NCBI GenBank assembly: GCA_024643485.1
Contig: JAHEMU010000159.1
Coordinates: forward strand, 1 to 6,473
Source of the DNA: Cytophagales bacterium
GTDB taxonomy: Bacteria > Bacteroidota > Bacteroidia > Cytophagales > Cyclobacteriaceae
Length of the DNA stretch: 6,473 nucleotides
Direction of reading: 5' to 3'
The notes below the pieces were generated by a model. The model was not told the DNA's origin, did no database searches, and saw only the letters and a list, made by a program, of their open reading frames with translations. A program made the position numbers and the translations under genes. This document shows positions 1-6,473 of the stretch, piece after piece (position 1 is the stretch's first letter; every line of letters begins with the position of its first letter).

Positions 1-1844
1 GAAAAGATTCTAGGTATGGAAAACAAAGTTATGATGAATGGAATCAAGCGAGGAAACCCGGCAATTACGGATGGCCCTATTTTATGGGGAATAACATTGC
101 ATTTCCCGATAGAAACTTCGAAACTGATGAGGTGGGAGCGTTTTTTGATCCCCAACACCCTATAAATAACAGTCCGAATAACAGCGGTGCACAGGAACTT
201 CCTCCTGCACAACCAGCCATGATTTATTACCCTTATGGCCAATCCGACGAATGGCCCATGCTTGGTCAGGGGTCGCGCGCCGCAATGGGTGGGCCCTTTT
301 ATTATAAATCAGACTATCCCGATAATGATGTCGCATTCCCCGATTATTACACTGGTAAATTCTTTATTTTTGAATGGGCTAGAAGTTGGATTAAAGTGCT
401 TTCCTTTGATGAAAATGCAAATCTGATTCAAATGGAACCCTTCCTACCTTCCTTTGAATTTTCAAAGCCAATCGATGTAGAATTCGGGCCTGATGGAGCC
501 ATGTATGTATTGGATTATGGGGCCAATTATTTTGCAAATAACCCCGACGCTCGCCTCATGAAAATTGAATACCGGGGAGGTAATGTTCCTCCAGTTGCCG
601 CTATCTCTGCTGATAAATTAATTGGTGCCGCTCCTATGAAGGTTCATTTATCTGCCTCTAATAGTTCCGATTTTGATAAAAATCAGAAACTGACTTATGA
701 GTGGTTTCTTGGAAAAGAAAAAACTGCATTTTCTTCAGGAATTGAGACCGATTATACATTTGAAAAAAACGGTAATTATACTTTGAAACTGCAGGTGACT
801 GATGAAGCAGGAGCATCCAATTCAAGTGAATTATTTATTAGGGTGGGTAATGAAACTCCAAAAGTAGCCATATCTATAAGTGGGAATCAATCCTTTTATT
901 TCGGAGAAGAATCGAGAAATTACCAAGTGGAAATTGATGATATTGAAGATGGAAAGAGTAAAGAAAATCAACTGGAAATGGATAGAATCGCAGTTAATTT
1001 TGAATACTTAGCAGAGGGATTTGATCTTGCAAACCTAGGTCCTGACCTCTTTCAAGCGAATTCTACTTTGCAATTTATTGAAGGGAAGCAATTAATGGAA
1101 TCGAGTGATTGCAAAACATGCCATCATATTACCGACAAGAACATCGGCCCTTCCTATACTCAAATAGCTGAACGATATAAAGGAAATTATGATGCTGTAC
1201 CACGATTAAGTGAAAAGATTAGGAATGGAGGCAATGGAATTTGGGGTGAAGCAATGATGGCCGCTCATCCTCAACATGCAGAAAAAGAAACCGATGAAAT
1301 GGTGAAATACATTTTGAGCCTCGGCAACGAAAGAAAAAGTCTGCCTTTATCTGGTTCAGTAATTACTAACAATAAAAAATTAACCAAAGGTTTTTGGTTG
1401 CTAACTGCCAACTATACCGATCTTCCTGTCAATGGTATTGGTCCTCTTTCTGGCTATTCGATGCATTTACTTCGAAATCCATGGGTGGAGGCCGAATCTT
1501 ATACCCTGAGTAATCATACTAAAAAGATGAATAACGAGGGTACATCAGGTGGGGCGTTTGTGCTCGACTTTACAGATGGAAACTGGTTTGGTTTTGAATC
1601 AATGGATCTTTCCGATATATCGAGCATTCGCATGTTGGCTCAAATAGAAAAAGACGGGAAAATTACCATACATCAAGGCAGTCCTGACGGTCAGGTTATT
1701 GGTGAATTAACGGTTACTGCTAGTGAAAATGCAGATGAAATTAATTTCAGCATAACTCCAAAAATTGGGAGTAGCAACCTGTATTTTAAAATGCATGAGG
1801 GAGTTGCCTATGTCGATTACCTTGTATTCGGTAAAAAAGACTAA
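1..1844 (+). CDS. Secreted PQQ-type sugar dehydrogenase-like / PKD / cytochrome c / CBM6-like fusion protein, 5' partial
   Basis: The frame is open from the window edge (first full codon at 3), so the ATG at 84 is internal; 613 C-terminal residues are visible, numbered here from the codon at 3. Residues 1-190 resemble the last blades of a glucose/sorbosone dehydrogenase beta-propeller: QARKPGNYGWPYF near the start and GPDGAMYVLDYG later. Residues about 196-283 are a PKD domain (PPVAAIS start, YEWFLG, GNYTLKLQVTD). Residues about 284-340 look like a second Ig-like domain with an EDG motif. A class I cytochrome c domain follows, with haem motif CKTCH (C370, C373, H374) and probable axial ligand Met419 in MMAAHP. 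From W494 to the end is a CBM6-like carbohydrate-binding module (VEAESYTLS, ending AYVDYLVFG). Haem attachment requires export, so a periplasmic or surface location is inferred. By family knowledge, the propeller would oxidise a sugar or polyol and the haem would accept electrons; the true substrate is unknown. An N-terminal ThuA-like domain and signal peptide could lie upstream but cannot be seen. Confidence 0.88.
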   Translation, partial: KDSRYGKQSYDEWNQARKPGNYGWPYFMGNNIAFPDRNFETDEVGAFFDPQHPINNSPNNSGAQELPPAQPAMIYYPYGQSDEWPMLGQGSRAAMGGPFYYKSDYPDNDVAFPDYYTGKFFIFEWARSWIKVLSFDENANLIQMEPFLPSFEFSKPIDVEFGPDGAMYVLDYGANYFANNPDARLMKIEYRGGNVPPVAAISADKLIGAAPMKVHLSASNSSDFDKNQKLTYEWFLGKEKTAFSSGIETDYTFEKNGNYTLKLQVTDEAGASNSSELFIRVGNETPKVAISISGNQSFYFGEESRNYQVEIDDIEDGKSKENQLEMDRIAVNFEYLAEGFDLANLGPDLFQANSTLQFIEGKQLMESSDCKTCHHITDKNIGPSYTQIAERYKGNYDAVPRLSEKIRNGGNGIWGEAMMAAHPQHAEKETDEMVKYILSLGNERKSLPLSGSVITNNKKLTKGFWLLTANYTDLPVNGIGPLSGYSMHLLRNPWVEAESYTLSNHTKKMNNEGTSGGAFVLDFTDGNWFGFESMDLSDISSIRMLAQIEKDGKITIHQGSPDGQVIGELTVTASENADEINFSITPKIGSSNLYFKMHEGVAYVDYLVFGKKD

Positions 1845-2641
1845 TGCTTGTTTAGATAATATTGTTTCATAAAGGCCATATCTTCCGGTGAAATAGGAAC
1901 CTTTCCTATTTTACCGGAATTTTTTTTCTCTAAATCCAGCCGTTCGATTGGAATTCTATCCAATTCTAAAAAATCATATATTTTATTCAAAGCGATTTCT
2001 GGATGATGAACTAATTCCTCAAACTGAAGAATTAATATTTTATCCTCTTGAAAATACTTTCTCCATCTTTCGAGTTGAGATTCATATAATCCTCTTTCCA
2101 AATAACTGTAGTTGCGATATTTATAGAAACCTGCTTTCGGATTTAAAAAAAGTCTCTTTTTTTGTAGAGAAGTTCTACTTTGCTCTTGTTGAATAGCTGC
2201 ACTAAAAGAAAGTTTTTCCCGACCCCTGCTTTTATTATGCTTGTAGTGTGAGACAGCCCGTTCAATTGGATCTCGCAATATGGCAATTATTTTAAAAGAC
2301 GGGTTGTACTTAAAGGCACGTTTTGGGACCCAAGGATGCATGATATAAAAGGGGGATGACTCTCCTTGTAGGAAAACTCTTTTATTTTTTCTTTTCTGTT
2401 GAATGTCCTTTTTTAAAAGGAAGTATTTTAAATAATGACGAACGCCTTTATAATACTTTACATCAAAAAAATGCAACTCCTTAGTTGGGGGCATGAAGAG
2501 TTGGGGGTGTTGTGATAAATAATAATGAAGGGAAGTTGTTCCCGATTTTTGTGCTCCAATAATCAGAAAATCAGGTTTTTCACGTTTATGTGCCGTGAGA
2601 TAACGGTAGGTAAATAAAAGCTTCTTTTTGATTTTATTCAT
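1841..2641 (-). CDS. PAPS-dependent sulfotransferase family protein (Sulfotransfer_1 / heparan N-sulfotransferase-like), short C-terminus
   Basis: This 266-residue protein should transfer a sulfuryl group from PAPS to an unknown acceptor, plausibly a glycan or lipid. The 5'-phosphosulfate loop is GAQKSGTTS (29-37) with the likely catalytic Lys32. The 3'-phosphate-binding motif is LRDPIERAVSHY (122-133) with Arg123 and Ser131. GESSPFY (93-99) and the late KKNSGK (239-244) also fit the family. There is no signal peptide or membrane segment. The protein is very basic, with 35 lysines by my count. The ATG at 2641 is the only Met before the P-loop-like motif and lies at the usual distance from it. 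Relatives normally continue some 15-20 residues past the NSGK-PIS segment, ending in a helix of LLGRDLSxW type; this one stops at YYLNKH, with its TAG overlapping the neighbour's TAA. The core motifs are intact, so activity is possible. The expected substrate cannot be told from sequence. Confidence 0.9.
   Translation of the reverse strand: MNKIKKKLLFTYRYLTAHKREKPDFLIIGAQKSGTTSLHYYLSQHPQLFMPPTKELHFFDVKYYKGVRHYLKYFLLKKDIQQKRKNKRVFLQGESSPFYIMHPWVPKRAFKYNPSFKIIAILRDPIERAVSHYKHNKSRGREKLSFSAAIQQEQSRTSLQKKRLFLNPKAGFYKYRNYSYLERGLYESQLERWRKYFQEDKILILQFEELVHHPEIALNKIYDFLELDRIPIERLDLEKKNSGKIGKVPISPEDMAFMKQYYLNKH
1883..1927 (+). terminator. Strong intrinsic terminator for the fusion gene, embedded in the opposing sulfotransferase CDS
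   Basis: The arms TTCCGGTGAAATAGGAA (1883-1899) and TTCCTATTTTACCGGAA (1903-1919) pair over 17 bp with a single G-U wobble (1890/1912) and a three-base loop CCT. Eight T's follow (1920-1927). This is a textbook rho-independent terminator on the plus strand, 38 bases after the fusion gene's stop codon. On the minus strand no T-run follows the hairpin, so it should act in one direction. It lies wholly inside the sulfotransferase reading frame and covers codons for N241 to E253. Confidence 0.9.
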
Positions 2642-2645
2642 ATAT

Positions 2646-2675
2646 CAAAAGTATAAAAAAGGGGGAAGGTTACAA
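2646..2675 (-). promoter_or_regulatory. Candidate Bacteroidota-type promoter for the sulfotransferase
   Basis: Read on the minus strand, TACTTTTG (2653-2646) matches the Bacteroidota -7 consensus TAnnTTTG exactly. A TTG (2675-2673) lies 19 bases upstream, in the accepted range for the -33 element. The -7 box ends only four bases before the start codon, so a transcript starting at the usual distance would be leaderless or nearly so. The TTG is in the loop of the terminator hairpin and the spacer is the hairpin's descending arm plus T-tract. The motif match is seen; activity is inferred. Confidence 0.5.
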
Positions 2676-2687
2676 CGACCTACCCCC
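2655..2687 (-). terminator. Intrinsic terminator after the DUF4139 gene
   Basis: On the minus strand GGGGGTAGGT (2687-2678) pairs with ACCTTCCCCC (2670-2661), giving 5 G-C pairs, one mismatch (bases 2682/2666) and 4 more pairs around a seven-base loop, followed by six T's (2660-2655). It lies 10 bases after the DUF4139 stop codon and 13 bases before the sulfotransferase ATG. It should largely separate the two same-strand genes into different transcripts. No T-run follows on the plus strand. Confidence 0.85.
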
Positions 2688-2697
2688 TCTGAAATCA

Positions 2698-4305
2698 TCA
2701 ATCTAATTGAATTTTCAATTTCTTGGGATATCTCACTTCAAACTGAAATGACCACTTTTGACTCGATTGTGTTGGGATTTTTTCGTTCCATTTCAGCACA
2801 CCGGTAGCAGCATTAAAGTCGGCATCGCCCACTTTAAGTGTTCTCACCTCAATTTCACTACTTCCTGAAATAGGAAGCTGATCATAAAATGTTATTTGAA
2901 TGTCTTGTTTTTTCGTATTTCGTATTTCGATTTCATAGCCTCTCGATTCAACTACATTCATTCCTATTGCTTTTCTTTTTGAAAAATCAGCCACTTTGGT
3001 CCGTTCAATTACAATGCTTTTGTCTCGACCTAAAGATAAATTGAGTGTATCATCTGAAACCCCCGGATTCAACATTGATTTGCCCACATAACCTTCTTCA
3101 AAATACAGATTCATAGGCCCTGGCAAAAGAGAATATTGATCCCAATCGTATACCCTAGCCAATAGAAAGGCATCTTTATCCAATTTAGGAACCGCAAAAT
3201 ATTCAAAAATCGCTGGCACCTCGTATTCGTTCAAATCTATGAGGGTAGATTTACCATTTGATTTAACCGAATATGGCACAGGTACAATAAAATCAACGCT
3301 GGTCTGATTCTGCCTTACTTCTGACACCATGATTTTTTCTTCTTCCATCATTTCATCTATATCGTCTGCCATAGCCCTCGCTGCCATAGGGGCCTGTGCT
3401 TCTGATTTTGCATAACTCCTAACTCTACTTATAGGTTCCGGTTCAATTGGCCGTAAATACCATGGCTGAATGGATGGAGCGGTGCCTCCTTGCGTAGGAG
3501 TGGCTGAACTAAATGAAAGTTTAACTTGATCCCAATTTTCTCCTGTACTTTGATATACGCTTGCCTTATAAACTAGTTTTATAGATTCCTTTACAGAGAC
3601 TACTCGAACATCATACGAAGGGGTCCATCCGGCATTATAAGTAAAGTACGATAATGATAACCGAACATCTACCGTTCGAGGCGCTCTCACCGTTATTTCC
3701 ACTTCACCTGATGGTTGATCACGTTGATTATTAATTACATTTAATTGTCGCTGAAGATCATTGATTTGTATCCTAAAAGCGTCTTGTTTGTCCTTTTCGG
3801 TCAGTTGGCTATTTTTAATCCGCACCAATTCTGTACGATAATATTGCATGGCTATTTTAAGGGAGTTTATATCCGTACCATTAGGTCCTCCTAAATCTTT
3901 ATTAGCATTTAATAGACTGAGCTCTTCGACAAGGATTTCAGATTGAGCCAAAGAGGTATTTAAATCATATTGTGCTTTTTTAAGCAATGATTGTAGGCTG
4001 TCTAATGACACAGACCGCGGAGATTTTGAGAGATAGTTTAACGAGTAATTCACTCCCATCAAGGTAAAATCACCTGTTCCTTTAATTTGTACACTGTTTC
4101 CATCAATTGAGGATGGAAGCCCTTGAAATAACCATTTAGATTCCCCGGCTGGCAGACGCAATTGTGCTTTTCGAACAATCTGAGCACCTCTGGGGTACAC
4201 CTTTACCTCGGCGATTTCTGATTTTGCAGTTTTTGTTGTTGTAGATTGAGCCATGCTGTTGAATGCCATAGCCCAAAGCATATAAAGAATTAATCCCTTT
4301 TTCAT
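2698..4305 (-). CDS. Exported DUF4140/DUF4139 domain protein (mucoidy-inhibitor MuiA-like family)
   Basis: The protein has 535 residues from the chosen start. The frame extends upstream to an ATG at 4353, but the ATG at 4305 opens directly with a signal peptide: MKK, a hydrophobic core, then NSMA|Q as the likely cleavage site after residue 19. Residues about 32-110 form the N-terminal DUF4140 region (VYPRGAQIVRKA at 36-47). Residues about 100-194 are rich in Leu, Gln, Glu and Lys and fit two coiled-coil helices broken by a Gly/Pro turn. Residues about 202-535 are the DUF4139 beta-rich domain, with hallmark AGWTPSYDVR (225-234) and STGENWDQVKLSFS (253-266), and the usual ending EVRYPKK. A low-complexity linker rich in Met, Glu and Ala (about 295-329) interrupts it. 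Location is periplasmic or outer-membrane-associated by inference. The molecular role of the family is not established, and the MuiA name rests on genetics elsewhere. The gene follows the HD gene by 91 bases and is closed by its own terminator. Confidence 0.87.
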   Translation of the reverse strand: MKKGLILYMLWAMAFNSMAQSTTTKTAKSEIAEVKVYPRGAQIVRKAQLRLPAGESKWLFQGLPSSIDGNSVQIKGTGDFTLMGVNYSLNYLSKSPRSVSLDSLQSLLKKAQYDLNTSLAQSEILVEELSLLNANKDLGGPNGTDINSLKIAMQYYRTELVRIKNSQLTEKDKQDAFRIQINDLQRQLNVINNQRDQPSGEVEITVRAPRTVDVRLSLSYFTYNAGWTPSYDVRVVSVKESIKLVYKASVYQSTGENWDQVKLSFSSATPTQGGTAPSIQPWYLRPIEPEPISRVRSYAKSEAQAPMAARAMADDIDEMMEEEKIMVSEVRQNQTSVDFIVPVPYSVKSNGKSTLIDLNEYEVPAIFEYFAVPKLDKDAFLLARVYDWDQYSLLPGPMNLYFEEGYVGKSMLNPGVSDDTLNLSLGRDKSIVIERTKVADFSKRKAIGMNVVESRGYEIEIRNTKKQDIQITFYDQLPISGSSEIEVRTLKVGDADFNAATGVLKWNEKIPTQSSQKWSFQFEVRYPKKLKIQLD

Positions 4306-4396
4306 CTTACTTCTATTTAATGTTAATTTACTTAAATGTTCCCTATTTTCCATTGGATTACAGGGTTAAGATGCATCAAGTTGAAAATTCCATAAA

Positions 4397-4969
4397 TTAA
4401 CCGATCAGTAATTCTTCCTGATGGTTACTAAGGACATTGATGATAAAGGCGATGTGCTCCGATAAATCTAGCCCAGCTTGCTCTGTTCCAAAATATACTT
4501 CATCTCGGTCTACTTTGGCGGCGAACCCTTTTGATTTAAGCTTTTTGATAACAGATTTCGGAGTAAGAGAATTGATTCCATCTGGGCGTACTTGGCAGCA
4601 AGCAATAACGAAACCTGTGAGTTCATCACAGGCGAGTAATAATTTATCTAAATTGGAAATACACGGATTTCCCCACTTGGTATAATGAGCAGAAATGGCA
4701 TAAGCAATGTCATTTTCTCCCATATCCCTAAGCATTTTCACGATTATATTTGGGTGTTCATCCGGATATTTTTCATAATCCGCATCGTGTAACAGACCCG
4801 TAATCGACCACTTTTCCATGTCATCACCTAAATGAGCTGCATAGGCAGCCATGACAAGTTCAACACTTCTCGCGTGCCTCAACAAGCTATCAGAGTCAGT
4901 CATTTCTTCTAAAATTTCCTGAGCTCTTTTTCTACTGATCGTTTGTGTTTTGATTGAACTATTCGACAT
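4397..4969 (-). CDS. HD-domain metal-dependent phosphohydrolase-like protein
   Basis: This is a 190-residue cytosolic protein without signal peptide or membrane helices. The HD signature is complete: His32 (LLRHARSVE), the doublet His61-Asp62 in GLLHDADYEKYP, further histidines His72 (DEHP) and His95 (ISAHY), and Asp115 in ACDELTG. This H...HD...H...H...D pattern suits a one- or two-metal phosphohydrolase of the HDIG/YqeK-like type; the substrate, perhaps a nucleotide, is unknown. Cys124-Cys125 follow the last ligand. I take ATG 4969 as the start; a TTG at 4978 would add only three residues and has no support. It is the first gene of a possible two-gene unit with the DUF4139 gene, with no hairpin terminator in the 91 bases between. 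A role linked to that gene is not evident. Confidence 0.85.
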   Translation of the reverse strand: MSNSSIKTQTISRKRAQEILEEMTDSDSLLRHARSVELVMAAYAAHLGDDMEKWSITGLLHDADYEKYPDEHPNIIVKMLRDMGENDIAYAISAHYTKWGNPCISNLDKLLLACDELTGFVIACCQVRPDGINSLTPKSVIKKLKSKGFAAKVDRDEVYFGTEQAGLDLSEHIAFIINVLSNHQEELLIG

Positions 4970-5040
4970 GTTTATCAATTACCATTATATATATAAACCC
5001 AAATCAAACAGAAAGGTTTATGTAAATGAACTAAAAAAAT

Positions 5041-5066
5041 ATTGATATCTTTTTAAGATAGTCAAT
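5041..5066. repeat. Bulged inverted repeat in the divergent intergenic region
   Basis: ATTGATATCTT (5041-5051) pairs with AAGATA-G-TCAAT (5055-5066) over 11 bp, with one bulged G (5061) and a TTT loop. It lies in the 175-bp gap (4970-5144) between the divergent HD and dihydroorotase genes. On the minus strand it is followed by seven T's (5039-5033) after one A, so it could be a weak AT-rich terminator facing the HD gene, or an operator for either gene. The rest of the gap is AT-rich, with a ten-base TA repeat at 4986-4995 and no other clear structure. Confidence 0.5.
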
Positions 5067-5114
5067 TATACCTCTCATATGTAATTTTTTAGTCGAAATT
5101 TATCAATTGTTGCC

Positions 5115-5122
5115 TATATTCG
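5115..5122 (+). promoter_or_regulatory. Possible -7 promoter element for the dihydroorotase gene
   Basis: TATATTCG differs from the Bacteroidota -7 consensus TAnnTTTG at one base and lies 22 bases before the ATG at 5145, which would give a short leader. At the expected -33 position only TCG (5093-5095) is found instead of TTG, so support is weak. Confidence 0.3.
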
Positions 5123-5144
5123 CATTACGTTAACACTTTTAGAT

Positions 5145-6470
5145 ATGCTCATCAAAAACGTTCAAATAGTAAATGAAGGAAAAATTATTCAATCGGACCT
5201 TCGAATAAAAAATGCTTTCATTGAAAAGATTGGCAAGGATTTAACAGCTTTACCCAACGAAAAAATAATCGACGGGAAAGGTAAATATCTACTTCCTGGA
5301 GCCATAGATGATCAGGTTCATTTTAGGGAGCCGGGCCTTACCCACAAGGCGACAATTGCCACTGAATCAAGAGCGGCGGTTGCTGGGGGAATTACTTCTT
5401 TTATGGAAATGCCCAATACAGTTCCAAATACTCTTACCCAGGAACTACTTGCGGATAAATATCTCATTGCTTCCAAGACCTCCGTTGCTAACTATTCATT
5501 TTTTATGGGTGCCAGTAATGATAATATCGAAGAGGTTCTAAAGACTGATCCATCCAATGTTTGCGGAGTTAAAATATTTATGGGAAGCAGTACTGGGAAT
5601 ATGCTTGTTGATAATGAATCTGTTTTAGAAGGAATTTTCAGCAAAACACCCATGCTTATAGCTACGCATTGTGAAGACGAGGCTACCATTCGACATAATA
5701 CCGAAATATATCGTGAAAAATACGGGGAAAAAGTGCCCTTCAGCGCACATCCCAAAATACGGTCGGCCGAAGCGTGTTATATCTCTTCGTCATTCGCCGT
5801 TAATCTTGCAAAAAAGCATGGTTCTCGATTGCATATCTTACATATCAGTACTGCAAAGGAGCTTGAATTATTCGAAATTAAACCCTTAAGCGAAAAACGT
5901 ATTACAGCGGAAGCATGCATTCACCATTTATGGTTTGACGACCGGTCATACGAAGAGAAAGGTGCATTCATCAAATGGAATCCTGCAGTTAAATCGAAGG
6001 CAGACAAAGAAGCCATCATTGAGGCGGTAAAATCAGGAAAAATAGATGTCATTGCTACTGACCACGCTCCACATACCTTTGAAGAAAAATCAGGGAGTTA
6101 CTTCCAAGCTCCATCTGGAGGACCCTTGGTTCAACATGCCATTCCCGCAATGTTAGAATATGTGAAAAAAGGAATATTTGACCTTCCATTGGTGGTGAAT
6201 AAAATGAGTCATCAGCCAGCTAAGCTATTTGAAATTGACCGCAGAGGATTTATTAGAGAAGGATATTATGCCGATTTAGTACTAGTAAACCCAAATGTTT
6301 CCACCAAGGTTACGAAAGAGAATATCCTTTATCAATGTGGTTGGAGCCCATTTGAAGGCACTACTTTCAGTCATACCATCGAAAATACCTGGGTAAACGG
6401 ACATATGGTTTGGGATAATGGACAAATCATAGACGACAAAATGGGAGAGCGTTTATTATTTACAAGGTAA
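5145..6470 (+). CDS. pyrC: Dihydroorotase, class I-like (Bacteroidota type)
   Basis: This is a complete 441-residue amidohydrolase, the usual length for the family. Dihydroorotase interconverts N-carbamoyl-L-aspartate and L-dihydroorotate, the third step of de novo pyrimidine synthesis in the cytosol. The N- and C-terminal strands form the small beta-sandwich (LIKNVQIVNEGKII; EGYYADLVLVNP near the end). The barrel carries VHFREPG (58-64), Lys143 in GVKIFMGSSTGNML as the probable carboxylated bridging lysine, His175 (ATHCEDE), His233 (LHILHIST) and Asp306 (IATDHAPH). Asn279 in KWNPA is placed to contact substrate. The first His of the usual HxH pair is Gln57 here (DDQVHF); as I recall, Bacteroidota orthologues share this. 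Related hydantoinase or allantoinase functions are less likely, given the VHFREPG and KIFMGSSTGNML segments. The ATG at 5145 directly precedes the first strand. The gene stands alone in the window; whatever follows lies beyond the edge. Confidence 0.93.
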   Translation: MLIKNVQIVNEGKIIQSDLRIKNAFIEKIGKDLTALPNEKIIDGKGKYLLPGAIDDQVHFREPGLTHKATIATESRAAVAGGITSFMEMPNTVPNTLTQELLADKYLIASKTSVANYSFFMGASNDNIEEVLKTDPSNVCGVKIFMGSSTGNMLVDNESVLEGIFSKTPMLIATHCEDEATIRHNTEIYREKYGEKVPFSAHPKIRSAEACYISSSFAVNLAKKHGSRLHILHISTAKELELFEIKPLSEKRITAEACIHHLWFDDRSYEEKGAFIKWNPAVKSKADKEAIIEAVKSGKIDVIATDHAPHTFEEKSGSYFQAPSGGPLVQHAIPAMLEYVKKGIFDLPLVVNKMSHQPAKLFEIDRRGFIREGYYADLVLVNPNVSTKVTKENILYQCGWSPFEGTTFSHTIENTWVNGHMVWDNGQIIDDKMGERLLFTR

Positions 6471-6473
6471 AAG

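Noticed and set aside
84..86. ATG at 84 as the start of the fusion gene
   Set aside because: The frame is open to the window edge, and the 27 codons before it encode propeller sequence that continues the domain.
1948..2196. Open frame of 82 codons on the plus strand inside the sulfotransferase gene
   Set aside because: It is antisense to a gene with clear family motifs, encodes no recognisable domain, and starts just after the plus-strand terminator.
4306..4353. N-terminal extension of 16 residues on the DUF4139 protein from the ATG at 4353
   Set aside because: The extension is polar and would bury the signal peptide that starts cleanly at the ATG at 4305.
4437..4685. Plus-strand open frame inside the HD-domain gene, and a similar one at 235-426 in the fusion gene
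   Set aside because: Both lie in alternate frames of convincing genes, and their products show no domain character.
4986..4995. TA dinucleotide run upstream of the HD gene as a promoter or slippage element
   Set aside because: It is short, does not match the Bacteroidota -7 consensus, and such runs are common in AT-rich spacers.
5492..5755. Open frame on the minus strand, and others at 5308-5541 and 5671-5889 (+), inside the dihydroorotase gene
   Set aside because: They are overlapped by a full-length, well-conserved enzyme and have no motif or start-site support.

Overview
The window looks like a chromosomal stretch of a Bacteroidota bacterium, most likely of Cytophagales or Flavobacteriia type. 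Four things point there. The DNA is AT-rich. No start codon has a clear Shine-Dalgarno site. The first gene is a secreted fusion of sugar-dehydrogenase propeller, PKD, cytochrome c and CBM6-like domains, typical of that phylum. The dihydroorotase carries the Gln-Val-His variant of the metal motif that I recall from Bacteroidota enzymes such as that of Porphyromonas. No mobile element, CRISPR array, tRNA or rRNA is visible.

Layout: (1) Positions 1-1844 (+) hold the 3' part of a large periplasmic or surface redox protein; its N-terminus lies outside the window. (2) It converges on a PAPS-type sulfotransferase (1841-2641, -), and the two stop codons overlap in the four bases CTAA. A 17-bp hairpin followed by eight T's, oriented to terminate the first gene, lies inside the sulfotransferase coding region. 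(3) Upstream of the sulfotransferase on the same strand is a DUF4140/DUF4139 exported protein (2698-4305, -). The two are separated by a short spacer holding an intrinsic terminator interleaved with a Bacteroidota-type promoter that would give an almost leaderless sulfotransferase mRNA. (4) An HD-domain phosphohydrolase-like gene (4397-4969, -) lies 91 bp upstream of the DUF4139 gene, with no terminator between, so the two may be co-transcribed. (5) A divergent 175-bp region with a bulged hairpin separates it from a complete dihydroorotase gene (5145-6470, +), which ends three bases before the window edge.

The genes do not form an obvious single pathway: extracellular or periplasmic oxidation, sulfation, an uncharacterised exported protein, a cytosolic hydrolase and pyrimidine synthesis sit side by side. 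I see no clear new multi-gene system. The most notable signals are in gene packing: a terminator written into the codons of a conserved sulfotransferase segment, a sulfotransferase C-terminus that seems cut short at the convergent junction, and a terminator and promoter sharing the same bases.
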